Assembly: GCF_030816895.1 (NCBI RefSeq)
Contig: NZ_JAUSYL010000001.1
Span: forward strand, 2,170,001 to 2,234,000
DNA length: 64,000 bases
Origin: Clavibacter sp. B3I6
Lineage (GTDB): Bacteria; Actinomycetota; Actinomycetes; Actinomycetales; Microbacteriaceae
Reading direction: 5' to 3'
The first letter of the stretch is position 1. Each line of letters starts with the position of its first letter. Shown piece after piece: positions 8,444 to 17,073 of the stretch. Made by a program: the position numbers and the translations under genes. A model generated the notes under the pieces. It was not told the origin of the DNA, made no database searches, and was given only the letters and a program-made list of their open reading frames with translations.

Positions 8444-9157
8444 TCAGGACTCCTGGGCCCGGTGGCGGCGCATCAGCACGACGCCGGCCGCGGCGAGCAC
8501 GACCGCGGTGCCGCCCGCGACGAGCGGGAGGGCGTCGACGCCGGAGGTCGCGGATCCGCCCGCGCCCGTGTCGACGCCGCCGACCGGCACCTGGGTCAGC
8601 TGGCCGCGCACGGCACCGGCCGCGAATGACGCGGTGTGGCTGTCGGCCGCGAACGCGGACGGGTCGGCCTCGATCTGCGCGACCGTGAAGCCCTCGCCGG
8701 TGTCGGCGTTCTGCGGGCTCATGATCCCGGTGGTGAAGGGGCCCTGCATGCAGCCGGAGCTCGTGCGGGTGCCGTTGCCGGCGTCCACCGGGTTGGGGAA
8801 CGCGATGCGCGGCGGGCCGGCCTTGCCCGCGGCGGCCTGGTGGATGTGCGTCGCCGTCTTCGCGGGGCTCTTGTACTCGCCGGTGACGCCCGTGAGGGTG
8901 ATGTCGTAGCAGATGGTGTTCGACGCGGAGTCGAGGCGGAGATCGAAGCGGCCCGTCGCGCCGGGCTCGCCGGGGGTCGCGACGCCGTCGGCGTTGAGGA
9001 CCTGGTCGGGCGTCGCCATCACGGTGAACGCGCTCGTGAACCGGTCGGGCTCGGGCACGCTCGTCTCGGCGGATGCCGGTGTGGCGGCGAGCAGGGTGAG
9101 GGCGGCCGCGGCGGCGCCCCCGATGGTCATGTTCCGGACGAGCCTCGTGTGCGTCAT
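8444..9157 (-). CDS. Secreted CHRD-domain protein with C-terminal membrane anchor
   Basis: A protein of 237 residues. Residues 1-30 are a Sec signal peptide ending around TPASAE. The CHRD domain follows: FDLRLDSASNTICYDITLTG, THIHQAAAGKAGP, and a C-terminal FAAGAVRGQL strand. The tail has VPVGGVDTGAGG, a low-complexity spacer, about 20 hydrophobic residues (LPLVAGGTAVVLAAAGVVL) and the basic end MRRHRAQES. That is the anatomy of a cell-wall sorting signal, but there is no LPxTG. It lies directly upstream of a class F sortase and divergent from an ECF sigma operon, so it is likely a surface protein under that sigma factor. Confidence 0.85.
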   Translation of the reverse strand: MTHTRLVRNMTIGGAAAAALTLLAATPASAETSVPEPDRFTSAFTVMATPDQVLNADGVATPGEPGATGRFDLRLDSASNTICYDITLTGVTGEYKSPAKTATHIHQAAAGKAGPPRIAFPNPVDAGNGTRTSSGCMQGPFTTGIMSPQNADTGEGFTVAQIEADPSAFAADSHTASFAAGAVRGQLTQVPVGGVDTGAGGSATSGVDALPLVAGGTAVVLAAAGVVLMRRHRAQES

Positions 9158-9410
9158 CGCGTGCAGCCTCTCGTGGGTGGCGGCACCCCGGACGGGCGCC
9201 GCTCCTGACAGGGCATACGCACGGCGGGCGGGATGCGTTCATCGCGGATCCGGATCCCCTCGGCGGGATCCGCGGGGCAGCACCGCCGGGCCCCGTCCCG
9301 TCCCGAGGCCCGGCGCCCCTCCTCCCCATCCCGGTGAACGCGCGGCCCTCCCCCGACGTATCCCCCTCCGGGAGGCGCGCATCCGGCCCGCCTAGTCTGA
9401 GGGGATCACG

Positions 9411-9962
9411 ATGGCGCTCGTCCTGACGCGTCCGGCACCTTCCTCCGAGCGGAGCACGATGAGCGCAGCGACGCCCGGGCTCGACGTGCGCCAGGCGTTC
9501 GCGGAGCACGGCGGCGCGCTGCTCGGCTTCGCGGTCAACGCCCTGCAGGACCGCCAGCTCGCCGAGGACTGCGTGCAGGAGACCTTCCTCCGCGCGTGGC
9601 GGGCCCGCGACTCCTTCGACGGCGAGCGCGGCAGCGCGCGCACCTGGCTGTTCGCGATCGAGCGGCGGGTGATCCTCGACGTGCACCGCGCCCGGGCGCG
9701 CGCGCCGAGGATCGTGGCCGAGGAGGAGGCGCCCGAGCAGGCCACGCGCGACGCGGATCCGCTCGACCGGCTCGGCATCGTCGAGGGGCTCGCGCGCCTC
9801 AGCGACGCGCACCGCGAGGCCGTCGTGGCCGTGCACCTCACCGGCCTCAGCTACCAGGAGCTGTCGGCGTCGACGGGCGTGCCCGTCGCCACCCTGCGGA
9901 CCCGCGTGTTCCACGCGCTCCGCGCCCTCCGCACGCATCTCGACGAAGTGGATCCCGCATGA
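9411..9962 (+). CDS. ECF RNA polymerase sigma factor (SigK/SigL-like)
   Basis: A protein of 183 residues. Region 2 is visible as FAVNALQDRQLAEDCVQETFLRAWR and SARTWLFAIERRVILD; region 4 as LSDAHREAVVAVHLTGLSYQELSASTGVPVATLRTRVFHALRALR, a helix-turn-helix for the -35 element. GAGGGG lies a few bases before the ATG, and a TAGTCT possible -10 lies at 9393-9398. A shorter start at ATG 9459 (MSAATPG) is possible. The stop overlaps the start of the next gene by 3 bases, so sigma and anti-sigma are translationally coupled. The pairing with an RskA-type anti-sigma and a secreted surface protein resembles the SigK systems of mycobacteria. Confidence 0.9.
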   Translation: MALVLTRPAPSSERSTMSAATPGLDVRQAFAEHGGALLGFAVNALQDRQLAEDCVQETFLRAWRARDSFDGERGSARTWLFAIERRVILDVHRARARAPRIVAEEEAPEQATRDADPLDRLGIVEGLARLSDAHREAVVAVHLTGLSYQELSASTGVPVATLRTRVFHALRALRTHLDEVDPA

Positions 9963-10789
9963 CCGACGACCGCACCCCCGGATCCGATCCGTCCCAGCCG
10001 GACGACCGCGCGCGCGAGCCGCGGGCCGCGGAGGCCGACGACCGCCGGGCCGAGCTCATCGCCGCGGCCCTCGCCGACGACCTCTCCCCCGCCGAGACCG
10101 CCGAGCTCGACGCCCTGCGCGCCGCGGATCCGACGGTCGACGAGGAGATCGCGCTGCTCGGCGGGCTGCCGGCCGCGATCCGCGGGGTGGGCGGATGGCG
10201 GGACGCCGCGCCGAGCGACGAGTTGACGCGCCGGATCGGGCTCATCGCGGACGGGCGCGGCGACGCCGGGGACGCGGGATCGACCGCCGTGCCGCACCCC
10301 GATGCGCCCGATGCCCCCGACGACCTCGCGGCCCGCCGCGCGACACGCGGACCGCGCCCCCGCCGCACCGCGGTCCTGATCGCGGGCGCCGCGGCCTGCC
10401 TCGCGCTCGGCGCGGCCGGCGGCGCGTTCCTCGCGACCCCGCGCGCCGACGTCGCGACCGGCCCGGCCGGCACCCTCGGCGCGCTCGAGGACGTGACCTT
10501 CGCGGGAGCACCCGCGGGCGTCGAGGTCGAGGGCGACGTCGTCGCGCACACCTGGGGCACCGAGACCCTGCTGTCGGTCGACGGCCTGCCCGCGGGCGAC
10601 TCCTTCTCCGTGGTCGTGATCGACGCGGCCGGCGGCGAGCACGCGTCGGGCACGATGCTCGGCTCCGCCGTCCGCATCGACTGCCGCCTCAACGCCGACG
10701 TGATGCGCCGGGACGCGGCGGCCGTCGAGATCCGCGACGCCGCGGGCGACCGGGTCGCGGTGGCCGAGCTCCCGCCCGTCACCGCCTGA
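9959..10789 (+). CDS. Membrane-anchored anti-sigma factor (RskA type)
   Basis: A protein of 276 residues. The start is the ATG at 9959, overlapping the sigma gene's stop. An acidic, disordered N-terminus leads to a cytoplasmic helical domain (LIAAALADDLSPAETAELDALRA) that should hold the sigma factor. Next come a basic stretch, one transmembrane helix (AVLIAGAAACLALGAAGGAFLA, about residue 140-162) and an extracytoplasmic RskA-like domain with DVTFAGAPAGVEVEGDVVAHTWGTE. I see no HxxxCxxC zinc motif, so it is not a zinc-binding ZAS-type anti-sigma. Regulated proteolysis of the membrane part would release the sigma factor, by analogy with RskA. Confidence 0.85.
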   Translation: MTDDRTPGSDPSQPDDRAREPRAAEADDRRAELIAAALADDLSPAETAELDALRAADPTVDEEIALLGGLPAAIRGVGGWRDAAPSDELTRRIGLIADGRGDAGDAGSTAVPHPDAPDAPDDLAARRATRGPRPRRTAVLIAGAAACLALGAAGGAFLATPRADVATGPAGTLGALEDVTFAGAPAGVEVEGDVVAHTWGTETLLSVDGLPAGDSFSVVVIDAAGGEHASGTMLGSAVRIDCRLNADVMRRDAAAVEIRDAAGDRVAVAELPPVTA

Positions 10790-10816
10790 GCGGATCCGCC
10801 CGGCTCGACCCGCGCC

Positions 10817-11584
10817 CTACGCCTGCGCGGGCTGCCCGTTGCTGGCCATCGTGCCGCCGTCGACGGGGAGCACCACGCCCGTGACGAACGACGCGTCCGC
10901 ACTCGCGAGGAACGCGATGACGCCCGCCACCTCGTCCGGCTGGCCGCCGTGCCCGAGCGGGATGCGCTTCGCGAACTCCGCCATCAGCTCCTCGTCCTCC
11001 TCCTTGCCGGCCACGAGGTCGGTCCAGATGAGGCCGGGCGCGACCGCGTTGATCCGCACGCCGTCGCCGCCGTGGTCGAGCGCCGAGGCCCGCGTGAAGT
11101 TGCTCACGCCGCCCTTGGCCGCGTTGTACGCGCTCATGCGCCAGTCGCCCGAGAGGCCGGACACCGACGAGACGTTGACGATGGATCCGCGCGTCGCCCT
11201 CAGGTGCGGGAGCGCCGCCCGCGTGCCGTAGAAGACGCTCGCGAGGTCGGTGTCGATGACGCGGTGCCACTCCTCGTCCGTGATGCCCTCGATGGGGCCG
11301 GCCTGGAACGTGCCCGCGTTGTTCACGAGCACGTCGAGCCGGCCGTGCGCCTCGACGGCCGTGGCGACGACGCGATCCACGTCGGCCGAGACCGACGAGT
11401 CGGCCACGAGCGCGGTGGCGCTGCCGGCGGGGAGCGACGCGGCGACCGCCTGGATCTTCTCCTCCACGCTGTCGGTGATCACGACCTTCGCGCCCTCCGC
11501 GACGAAGCGGCGGGCCGTGGCCTCGCCGATGCCGGATCCTGCGCCGGTGATGATGACGACCTTGCCGTCGAAGCGATCGGTCAT
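10817..11584 (-). CDS. Short-chain dehydrogenase/reductase (SDR)
   Basis: A protein of 255 residues, the normal length of a classical SDR. TGAGSGIG (residues 13-20) binds the nucleotide, VLVNNAGTF is the NNAG motif, SSVSG gives the catalytic Ser and YNAAKGG the Tyr-x-x-x-Lys. The C-terminal end VTGVVLPVDGGTMAS is typical. An Asp at the end of the second strand (VVITDS) suggests NAD(H) preference. It stands alone, downstream of and convergent with the anti-sigma gene. The substrate is unknown; the family ranges over ketoreductases and glucose dehydrogenases. Confidence 0.87.
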   Translation of the reverse strand: MTDRFDGKVVIITGAGSGIGEATARRFVAEGAKVVITDSVEEKIQAVAASLPAGSATALVADSSVSADVDRVVATAVEAHGRLDVLVNNAGTFQAGPIEGITDEEWHRVIDTDLASVFYGTRAALPHLRATRGSIVNVSSVSGLSGDWRMSAYNAAKGGVSNFTRASALDHGGDGVRINAVAPGLIWTDLVAGKEEDEELMAEFAKRIPLGHGGQPDEVAGVIAFLASADASFVTGVVLPVDGGTMASNGQPAQA

Positions 11585-11703
11585 GGTGCTCCTCCTCGTG
11601 TCCGCGGGGGCGGATCGGGCGCCGGGGCGGCGCTCACGCGATCCGTCGCGTCCGAGTCAACTCCCGGTGCGGCCAACCGTCACCCGTCACCCCGGAGGTC
11701 GCC

Positions 11704-12900
11704 TCAGAGGGACTCGAGCACGTCGACCGCCTGCCGCACCCCGTGCTCCCGCCGCATGAGCCGGCCCACCTCGGCCGCCCGATCGCGCCGGGACAGGGCG
11801 TCGCCCATCGCGGGCACGAGGGCGTCGACCGTCAGGCGGCGCCGCGGGATCGGGGCGGCGGCCACCCCCTGCCGGTGCAGCTGGGCGGCCCAGAACGGCT
11901 GGTCGGCGGTCACGGGCACGACCACCGCGGGCACGCCGGCCCGGGCGACGGCGTGGGATGTGCCGGCCCCGCCGTGGTGCACGGCGAGCGCCGCGCCCGG
12001 CAGCACCGCGTCGAACGGCGCCGACCGCACCGCCAGCACGTCGGGTCCGCGGCACTCCGTGGGCAGCGCGAGCCCGCCCCACCCGGTGACCAGCAGCACC
12101 CGGAGGTCGTGGGAGCGGGCGGCCGTGACGATCGCGCGTCCCCGGGCCGCGGCGTCCCCCGTCGCCATGGATCCGAAGGAGGCGACGACGACGGGTCCGC
12201 CGCGGAGGAACTCGCCGACGACCGGCTCCGGCGACGGGGCCAGCGCCTCCTCGTACCAGGCCCCCGTCTGGTGCACCCGCTCGGGCCAGTCGTCGGGCCG
12301 CGGCAGCAGCGCGGGGCTCACGGCCATGAGCGTCGCGCGCGACGGCGAGCGCCCGGCAGGACGACGACCGCCCGGCAGCTCGACCGCGGCGCGCGCCACG
12401 TCGGCGTCGAGGAGGCGCGCGGCGAAGCGCGGCACGGCGTAGGTGGACCGGTTGCGCACGCCGAGGTCGCGGGTGGCCGTGGGACCGCCGGCCGCGGGGA
12501 AGCGCGCGCTGGGGGTCGCCACCGGCGCGAACTCCACCAGCACCCGCGGCACGCCGAGCGCGTCCGCCACCATCGGCGCGCTGAGGATCAGGGAGTGGTG
12601 CACCACCACGTCGGGGGTGAAGGCGGCCGTCTCCCGCACCGAGGAGGCGAGCATCCGCCGCACCGCGGGCCGCACCTCCCGGCGCAGGTGGCGCGCGAGG
12701 GCCCACGGGGTGCGACCCGCGGGCGAGAGCACCCGACGGGCGTCGAGGCCGAGGCGCACGACGTCCACGCCCTCGGGCGCGACCGCGTCGTCGGGCAGGG
12801 CCAGCCGCACCTCGTGGCCGCGGGACGCGGCGTGCCGCGCCAGGGCCGTGAAGGGCTCCACGTCGCCTCGGGTGCCGGCGGTGAGGAGCATCATGCGCAT
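11704..12900 (-). CDS. Glycosyltransferase, GT1/GT28-like (UDP-glycosyltransferase fold)
   Basis: A protein of 398 residues starting MRMMLLTAGTRGDVEPFTALARHA, the acceptor-domain start of MGT-type and sterol-type GT-B glycosyltransferases (the G-T-R-G-D-V/E pattern). The C-terminal domain has FGSMATGDA and the donor-site signature ALAVHHGGAGTSHAVARAG near residue 305-325, then PAVVVPVTADQPFWA. Such enzymes transfer sugar from a UDP- or dTDP-sugar to lipids, carotenoids or natural products. It is divergent, across 63 bases, from the UbiA prenyltransferase and the CrtI-like gene, so a hydroxylated isoprenoid is a plausible acceptor. That link is inference. Confidence 0.82.
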   Translation of the reverse strand: MRMMLLTAGTRGDVEPFTALARHAASRGHEVRLALPDDAVAPEGVDVVRLGLDARRVLSPAGRTPWALARHLRREVRPAVRRMLASSVRETAAFTPDVVVHHSLILSAPMVADALGVPRVLVEFAPVATPSARFPAAGGPTATRDLGVRNRSTYAVPRFAARLLDADVARAAVELPGGRRPAGRSPSRATLMAVSPALLPRPDDWPERVHQTGAWYEEALAPSPEPVVGEFLRGGPVVVASFGSMATGDAAARGRAIVTAARSHDLRVLLVTGWGGLALPTECRGPDVLAVRSAPFDAVLPGAALAVHHGGAGTSHAVARAGVPAVVVPVTADQPFWAAQLHRQGVAAAPIPRRRLTVDALVPAMGDALSRRDRAAEVGRLMRREHGVRQAVDVLESL

Positions 12901-12951
12901 CCCCCCAGTGTGGGCCCGGAAGCCGTAAGGCCCGCGCCCACCCGGGCCGCG

Positions 12952-12957
12952 TACGCT
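12952..12957 (+). promoter_or_regulatory. -10 element of a probable leaderless UbiA transcript
   Basis: TACGCT fits the actinobacterial TANNNT -10 pattern and ends 6 bases before the GTG start at 12964. Transcription would then begin at or next to the start codon, giving a leaderless mRNA. No Shine-Dalgarno sequence is present. The -35 region is not clear. Confidence 0.45.
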
Positions 12958-12963
12958 CGTGGG

Positions 12964-13860
12964 GTGACCGACGGCAGCCAGCGGATGTCGCGCACCGCGC
13001 CGCCGGGGATCGGCGAGGCCGTGCGCCGCCTCGTGCTCATCTCCCGCCCGGTGCTGTGGATCAACACCATCGGTTCCGGTCTCGTGGCCATGTGGCTCAC
13101 CGGGGCGCTGTTCGACCTGCGGGCCCTGCCCGTCATCCTGTGGCTCACCCTGCCGTTCAACCTGCTCATCTACGGCGTGAACGACGTCTACGACCAGGAC
13201 ACGGACGCGGCGAACCCCCGCAAGGGCTCCCTCGAGGGTGCCCGGATCCGGCCGTCCGAGGTGCGGCTGATCGCCTGGGCCGTCGCGGTCGTCAACATCC
13301 CGTTCCTCGTCTGGTTCCTCCTCACGCTGCCGCCGCTCGCGAACGCGGCGATCCTGCTCTACGCGGGCGTGTTCGTCTTCTACTCGGCGCCCCCGCTGCG
13401 CTTCAAGGCGCGGCCCTTCCTCGACTCGCTGAGCAACGCGGCCTACGCGCTGCCGCTGGTGATCGTGCCCGCGGCCCTCGAGGTCACGCCGGTCTGGCCC
13501 GCCGCCCTCGGCCTGATGGCCTGGAGCGTGGCCAAGCACGCCTTCGACGCGGTGCAGGACATCGTGGAGGACCGCGACGCGGGGATCACCACCACCGCGG
13601 TGCGGCTCGGTCCGCGCGGGACGGCCCTGTGGAGCGGCGCCTGGTGGATCGTCTCCACGGCCCTGTTCGCCGTGGTGAGCGTGCCCGTGGCGGCCGTCAA
13701 CCTGCTGATCGCCGGGATCCTCGTGGTGAGCCTGCTGCGCGACCCGACCCCGGAGACCGGCCACCGCCTCTACCGCCTGTCGGTCGCGTTCCCGTACATC
13801 GCCGGGACGTTCGCCGGGGTGCTGCTCATGGTCGCGATCGTGCTGGTGGGCTACCCGTGA
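12964..13860 (+). CDS. UbiA-family prenyltransferase (lycopene-elongase-like)
   Basis: A membrane protein of 298 residues. The first Asp-rich motif is YGVNDVYDQDTDAANPRKG near residue 72 (prenyl diphosphate and Mg2+ binding); the second is AVQDIVEDRDAG near 195. About eight hydrophobic helices surround them. The N-D-V-x-D ... N-P-R-K-G run and the S-R-P-V-L-W-I-N-T start resemble CrtEb lycopene elongases that build C50 carotenoids, more than ubiquinone or heme O enzymes. The GTG at 12964 is chosen for the -10 box just before it; ATG 12985 is an alternative. Its stop overlaps the next gene's GTG. Exact acceptor not proven. Confidence 0.82.
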   Translation: MTDGSQRMSRTAPPGIGEAVRRLVLISRPVLWINTIGSGLVAMWLTGALFDLRALPVILWLTLPFNLLIYGVNDVYDQDTDAANPRKGSLEGARIRPSEVRLIAWAVAVVNIPFLVWFLLTLPPLANAAILLYAGVFVFYSAPPLRFKARPFLDSLSNAAYALPLVIVPAALEVTPVWPAALGLMAWSVAKHAFDAVQDIVEDRDAGITTTAVRLGPRGTALWSGAWWIVSTALFAVVSVPVAAVNLLIAGILVVSLLRDPTPETGHRLYRLSVAFPYIAGTFAGVLLMVAIVLVGYP

Positions 13861-15290
13861 GCCGCATCGTCGTGGTCGGCGGCGGGATGGGCGGGCTGAC
13901 CGCCGCCGCGCTGCTCGCGCACGCGGGGCACCGCGTCACCCTGCTCGAGGCCTCCGCCGAGCTCGGCGGCAAGAGCCGCCGCATCCGGCTGGGGGAGGAC
14001 CGCATCGACACCGGGCCGTCGCTCGTGACGTTCCCGGGCGTGTGGGACGAGCTGCTGCGGCGACTCGGTGACGGCGGGCGTGCGAGCGATCGCGTGCTCG
14101 AGGACGGCCGGCTCGACCTGGTGCGGATGCCCGAGGTGGGCCGATACTACTTCGACGGCGAGGAGACCTCCCTGCCGGTGGCGCCCGACCACCCCTGGTA
14201 CCCCGCCTGGCGGCGGTTCTCCGACCTGCACGCGCCCCTCGCCGACGACGTGACCGAGCTGCTGCTCGCCGACCCGCTCGACCGGGGCGCGCTCCCCGCG
14301 CTCCGCCGGCTGCTGGCCGTCTACGGCTCGCGCCTCACCACGCGCGCCTACCTCGACGGCCTGCCGTGGCTGCCCGACGGGCTGCGGGAGATCATCGCGA
14401 TCCACACCCTCAACGCGGGCGTCTCGCCCGCGCGCACCCCGGCCCTCTACGCGAGCATGCCGGCGATCATGGCGGAGACGGGCGCCTGGGTGCCGCGCGG
14501 CGGCGTGTACGAGATCGTGCTCGCGCTGGGCCGGCTGGCCGAGGCGGCCGGGGTCGACGTGCGCACGGGCGAGGCCGTCACCCGCATCGAGCGCGGGTCG
14601 GTCACCACCACCGCCGGGCGCCACCCCGCCGACCTCGTCGTCAGCGCCCTGGACGCCGACCGGCTGGCCGCGCTGACGGGCCCGTCGCGGATCCCGCCGC
14701 TCCCCCGCCTGCGCCCCCGCGCCCTCTCCTGCTCGGCCATCGCGGTGTACGGCGTGCTGCGCGAGGAGCTGCCGGCGGAGATCTCGACGCACAGCGTGGT
14801 GCTGCCCACGAAGCCCGCCGCGCTGCACCGCAGCCTCGAGGCGGGCGACGAGCCGGCGGACACCATGGTGTTCGTCAACCAGTACCGCGCGGGCGAGGTG
14901 TACCCGAACCCGCGCAGCACCGTCGGGATCCTGCTCACCGCGCCCGCGGACGGCGGCCGCTACACGGCCGAGCACCCCTTCGTGCGGCGCGAGGTCGACC
15001 GCGTCTCGGCGGCGATGGGGCTCGACGGGCCCCTCACCGACCTCCTCGACGAGCGGATCGTGCTCGATCCGCAGTACTACGGCGAGGGCGGCGAGCCGCA
15101 CGGCGCGCTCTACGGCGCGGCGCGTCCGCCGTGGCTGAGCGGGCCGTTCCACCGCCCCTCGTACAACGACCCCTGGCGGCCCTGGCTGTGGCGGGTCGGT
15201 GCGTCGGTGCACCCCGGCGGCGGCATCCCGGCGGTGGTGGGCGGCGCGATGATCGCGGTGACCCGGCTGCTGAGGTCGAACCCCTCCTGA
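13857..15290 (+). CDS. CrtI-family FAD-dependent carotenoid/isoprenoid desaturase-like oxidoreductase
   Basis: A protein of 477 residues. The N-terminal dinucleotide-binding motif is VVVGGGMGGLTAAALLAHAGHRVTLLE (residues 4-30), then GGKSRR and DTGPSLVTFPGVWDELL, as in phytoene desaturases. The C-terminal FAD motif is VGASVHPGGGIPAVVGGAMIA. Length and layout match CrtI and its relatives (desaturases, ketolases, cis-trans isomerases). The GTG start overlaps the UbiA stop (GTGA), so the two are translationally coupled and probably act on one isoprenoid. No phytoene synthase or lycopene cyclase is nearby, so it may be an accessory enzyme rather than the main carotenoid desaturase. Confidence 0.83.
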   Translation: MSRIVVVGGGMGGLTAAALLAHAGHRVTLLEASAELGGKSRRIRLGEDRIDTGPSLVTFPGVWDELLRRLGDGGRASDRVLEDGRLDLVRMPEVGRYYFDGEETSLPVAPDHPWYPAWRRFSDLHAPLADDVTELLLADPLDRGALPALRRLLAVYGSRLTTRAYLDGLPWLPDGLREIIAIHTLNAGVSPARTPALYASMPAIMAETGAWVPRGGVYEIVLALGRLAEAAGVDVRTGEAVTRIERGSVTTTAGRHPADLVVSALDADRLAALTGPSRIPPLPRLRPRALSCSAIAVYGVLREELPAEISTHSVVLPTKPAALHRSLEAGDEPADTMVFVNQYRAGEVYPNPRSTVGILLTAPADGGRYTAEHPFVRREVDRVSAAMGLDGPLTDLLDERIVLDPQYYGEGGEPHGALYGAARPPWLSGPFHRPSYNDPWRPWLWRVGASVHPGGGIPAVVGGAMIAVTRLLRSNPS

Positions 15291-15347
15291 CGCGGGGGCT
15301 CGCCCCGGCGGAGCCCACGGCACCCGCCGACCGCACGCCGGCCGCGG

Positions 15348-16814
15348 CTACTGCACCGCCGCCGTCAGCCGCGCGACGTTGTCGAGGATCTGGATGGCGG
15401 CCGGCCTCCCCAGCCAGTCGTCGAGGTGGATCTCGTGCGACGCCTCGCGGTAGCCGTCCTCGATCGCGCGCAGCTGGTCCACGAACCCGCTGCTGCGCAC
15501 CATGAGCGACACCTCGAAGTTGAGGCTGAAGGAGCGCATGTCCATGTTGCTCGACCCGATGACGGCCACGTCGTCGTCGACCGTGAAGTGCTTCGCGTGC
15601 AGCACGGTCGGCTTCTCGTAGAGGAAGATCCGCACCCCGGAGCGCAGCAGCATCTCGTAGTAGGACCGCTGCGCGTGGTGCACGAGGAGCTGGTCGGCCA
15701 CCTCGCACGCGAACAGCTGCACGTCGACCCCGCGCTCGGCGGCGGTCGTGATCGCGTAGAGCATCGAGTCGTCGGGCACGAAGTAGGGGCTCGTGATGAT
15801 CAGCCGCTCCTGCGCGCCGTAGACCAGCGCGTTGAAGAGCCGCAGGTTGTTCTCGCCGTCGAACCCGGGTCCGCTCGGCACGACCTGGCACTCCACCGCG
15901 TCGTCGCCCGTGCGCGGGGCGACCGGCTCGCGCTCGTCGAGCTCGGGCAGGTCGTCGGTCTCGCTGTACCAGTCGGTGATGAAGAGCGCGTTGAGGCCCG
16001 TCGCGGCGGGGCCGTCGAGCCGGACCATGAGGTCCTTCCAGCGGAGGCCGTCGCGGGCGCTGCGGCGCTTGCCGTAGCCGGAGTCGATCATGTTCTGCGA
16101 CCCCGTGAAGGCCATGTCGCCGTCGACCACCACGATCTTGCGGTGGTTGCGGAGATCCGGCCGCCGCCACTGGCCCTGGAACGGGTGGAAGGGCAGCATC
16201 TCCTGGAACGGGATCCCGTTCTCCTGCAGCCAGCGCCGCGTGGAGCGCCCGTGCGGGTTGCGGATCGTCGCCCAGTGGTCGAAGAGCACGCGGACCGTGA
16301 CGCCCCGGGCCTGCGCGGCCCTCAGGGCGTCGAAGAACGGGGCCGTCGTGCGGTCGCGGGCGAGGATGTAGAACTCCACGTGCACGTACCGGTCGGCCCC
16401 CTCGACCGCCTCGGTCATCGCTCGGATCGCGTCCTCGTAGTCGGGCAGGAGCGTGGCCGTGTTGCCCGGCACGAGCGGCATCGACCCGAGCCGGCGGTTG
16501 AGGTGCACCACGGAGCCGAACCAGGGCGGATCCGCGAACGTCTCGCCGTCGGTGTCGATGCTCGCCGTCGCGTCGAGGATGGAGTCGTTGATCTCGCGCT
16601 GCTTCTGCCGACGGTCGGCCGGGAGCTTCGAGCTGCCGAGGAGCCCGAACAGGATGCTGCCGGGCACGGGGGCCACGAAGATCACCATGAGCCAGGCCAT
16701 CGCCGAGCTCGGCCGCCGGTTGCGCGGCACGGCCGCCACGGCGGCGATCCGCACGAGGACGTCGACCACGAGCAGCACCGGGGCGAGGGACTTGAGCTTC
16801 GAGCGCCAGTTCAC
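15348..16814 (-). CDS. cls: Cardiolipin synthase (ClsA-type, phospholipase D family)
   Basis: A protein of 488 residues. Two N-terminal hydrophobic segments (about 10-28 and 40-60, PLDc_N) anchor it in the membrane. Two HKD motifs follow: NHRKIVVVDGDMAFTGSQN near residue 225 and HAKHFTVDDDVAVIGSSN near 405, each with His-x-Lys-x4-Asp. This is the complete catalytic pair of bacterial cardiolipin synthase, which condenses two phosphatidylglycerols or uses CDP-diacylglycerol. It is a single gene with about 260 bases of high-GC, non-coding-looking sequence upstream (16815-17073), where I see only short CTCCGGGG repeats around 16960-17000. Confidence 0.92.
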   Translation of the reverse strand: MNWRSKLKSLAPVLLVVDVLVRIAAVAAVPRNRRPSSAMAWLMVIFVAPVPGSILFGLLGSSKLPADRRQKQREINDSILDATASIDTDGETFADPPWFGSVVHLNRRLGSMPLVPGNTATLLPDYEDAIRAMTEAVEGADRYVHVEFYILARDRTTAPFFDALRAAQARGVTVRVLFDHWATIRNPHGRSTRRWLQENGIPFQEMLPFHPFQGQWRRPDLRNHRKIVVVDGDMAFTGSQNMIDSGYGKRRSARDGLRWKDLMVRLDGPAATGLNALFITDWYSETDDLPELDEREPVAPRTGDDAVECQVVPSGPGFDGENNLRLFNALVYGAQERLIITSPYFVPDDSMLYAITTAAERGVDVQLFACEVADQLLVHHAQRSYYEMLLRSGVRIFLYEKPTVLHAKHFTVDDDVAVIGSSNMDMRSFSLNFEVSLMVRSSGFVDQLRAIEDGYREASHEIHLDDWLGRPAAIQILDNVARLTAAVQ

Positions 16815-17073
16815 GGGCGGATCCTCCTGGGTCGGACGTCGTGCGGTCGGCGTCGTGCGGCGTGCGGCCGGTCGCGGGCGAGCGGGACGACCCCGTCGGC
16901 GCGCGCCTCCATCCCATCACGCGAGCGCGCCCCCCGTCGGGCCCGGCCGCGGCCCCACTCCGGGGGCTCCGGGGCTCCGGGGACCCGGGGCTCCGGCGCG
17001 GCGACGGCCCGGTCGACCGCCGCTCCGGGACGCGGCCTGCCCCCCCTCCGGCGACCTCCCGTCCCGCGCGCCC

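Noticed and set aside
9158..9410. GGATCC-rich inverted repeat at about 9243-9273 as an operator
   Set aside because: GGATCC is abundant across the whole left half, so its symmetry here is not specific evidence for an operator.
15291..15347. Terminator between the CrtI-like gene and cls
   Set aside because: GC-rich, but I found no stem longer than about 6 bases.
16955..17000. CTCCGGGG repeats between cls and the hydrolase
   Set aside because: Short, irregular, high-GC low complexity; no symmetry or conservation argument for a function.
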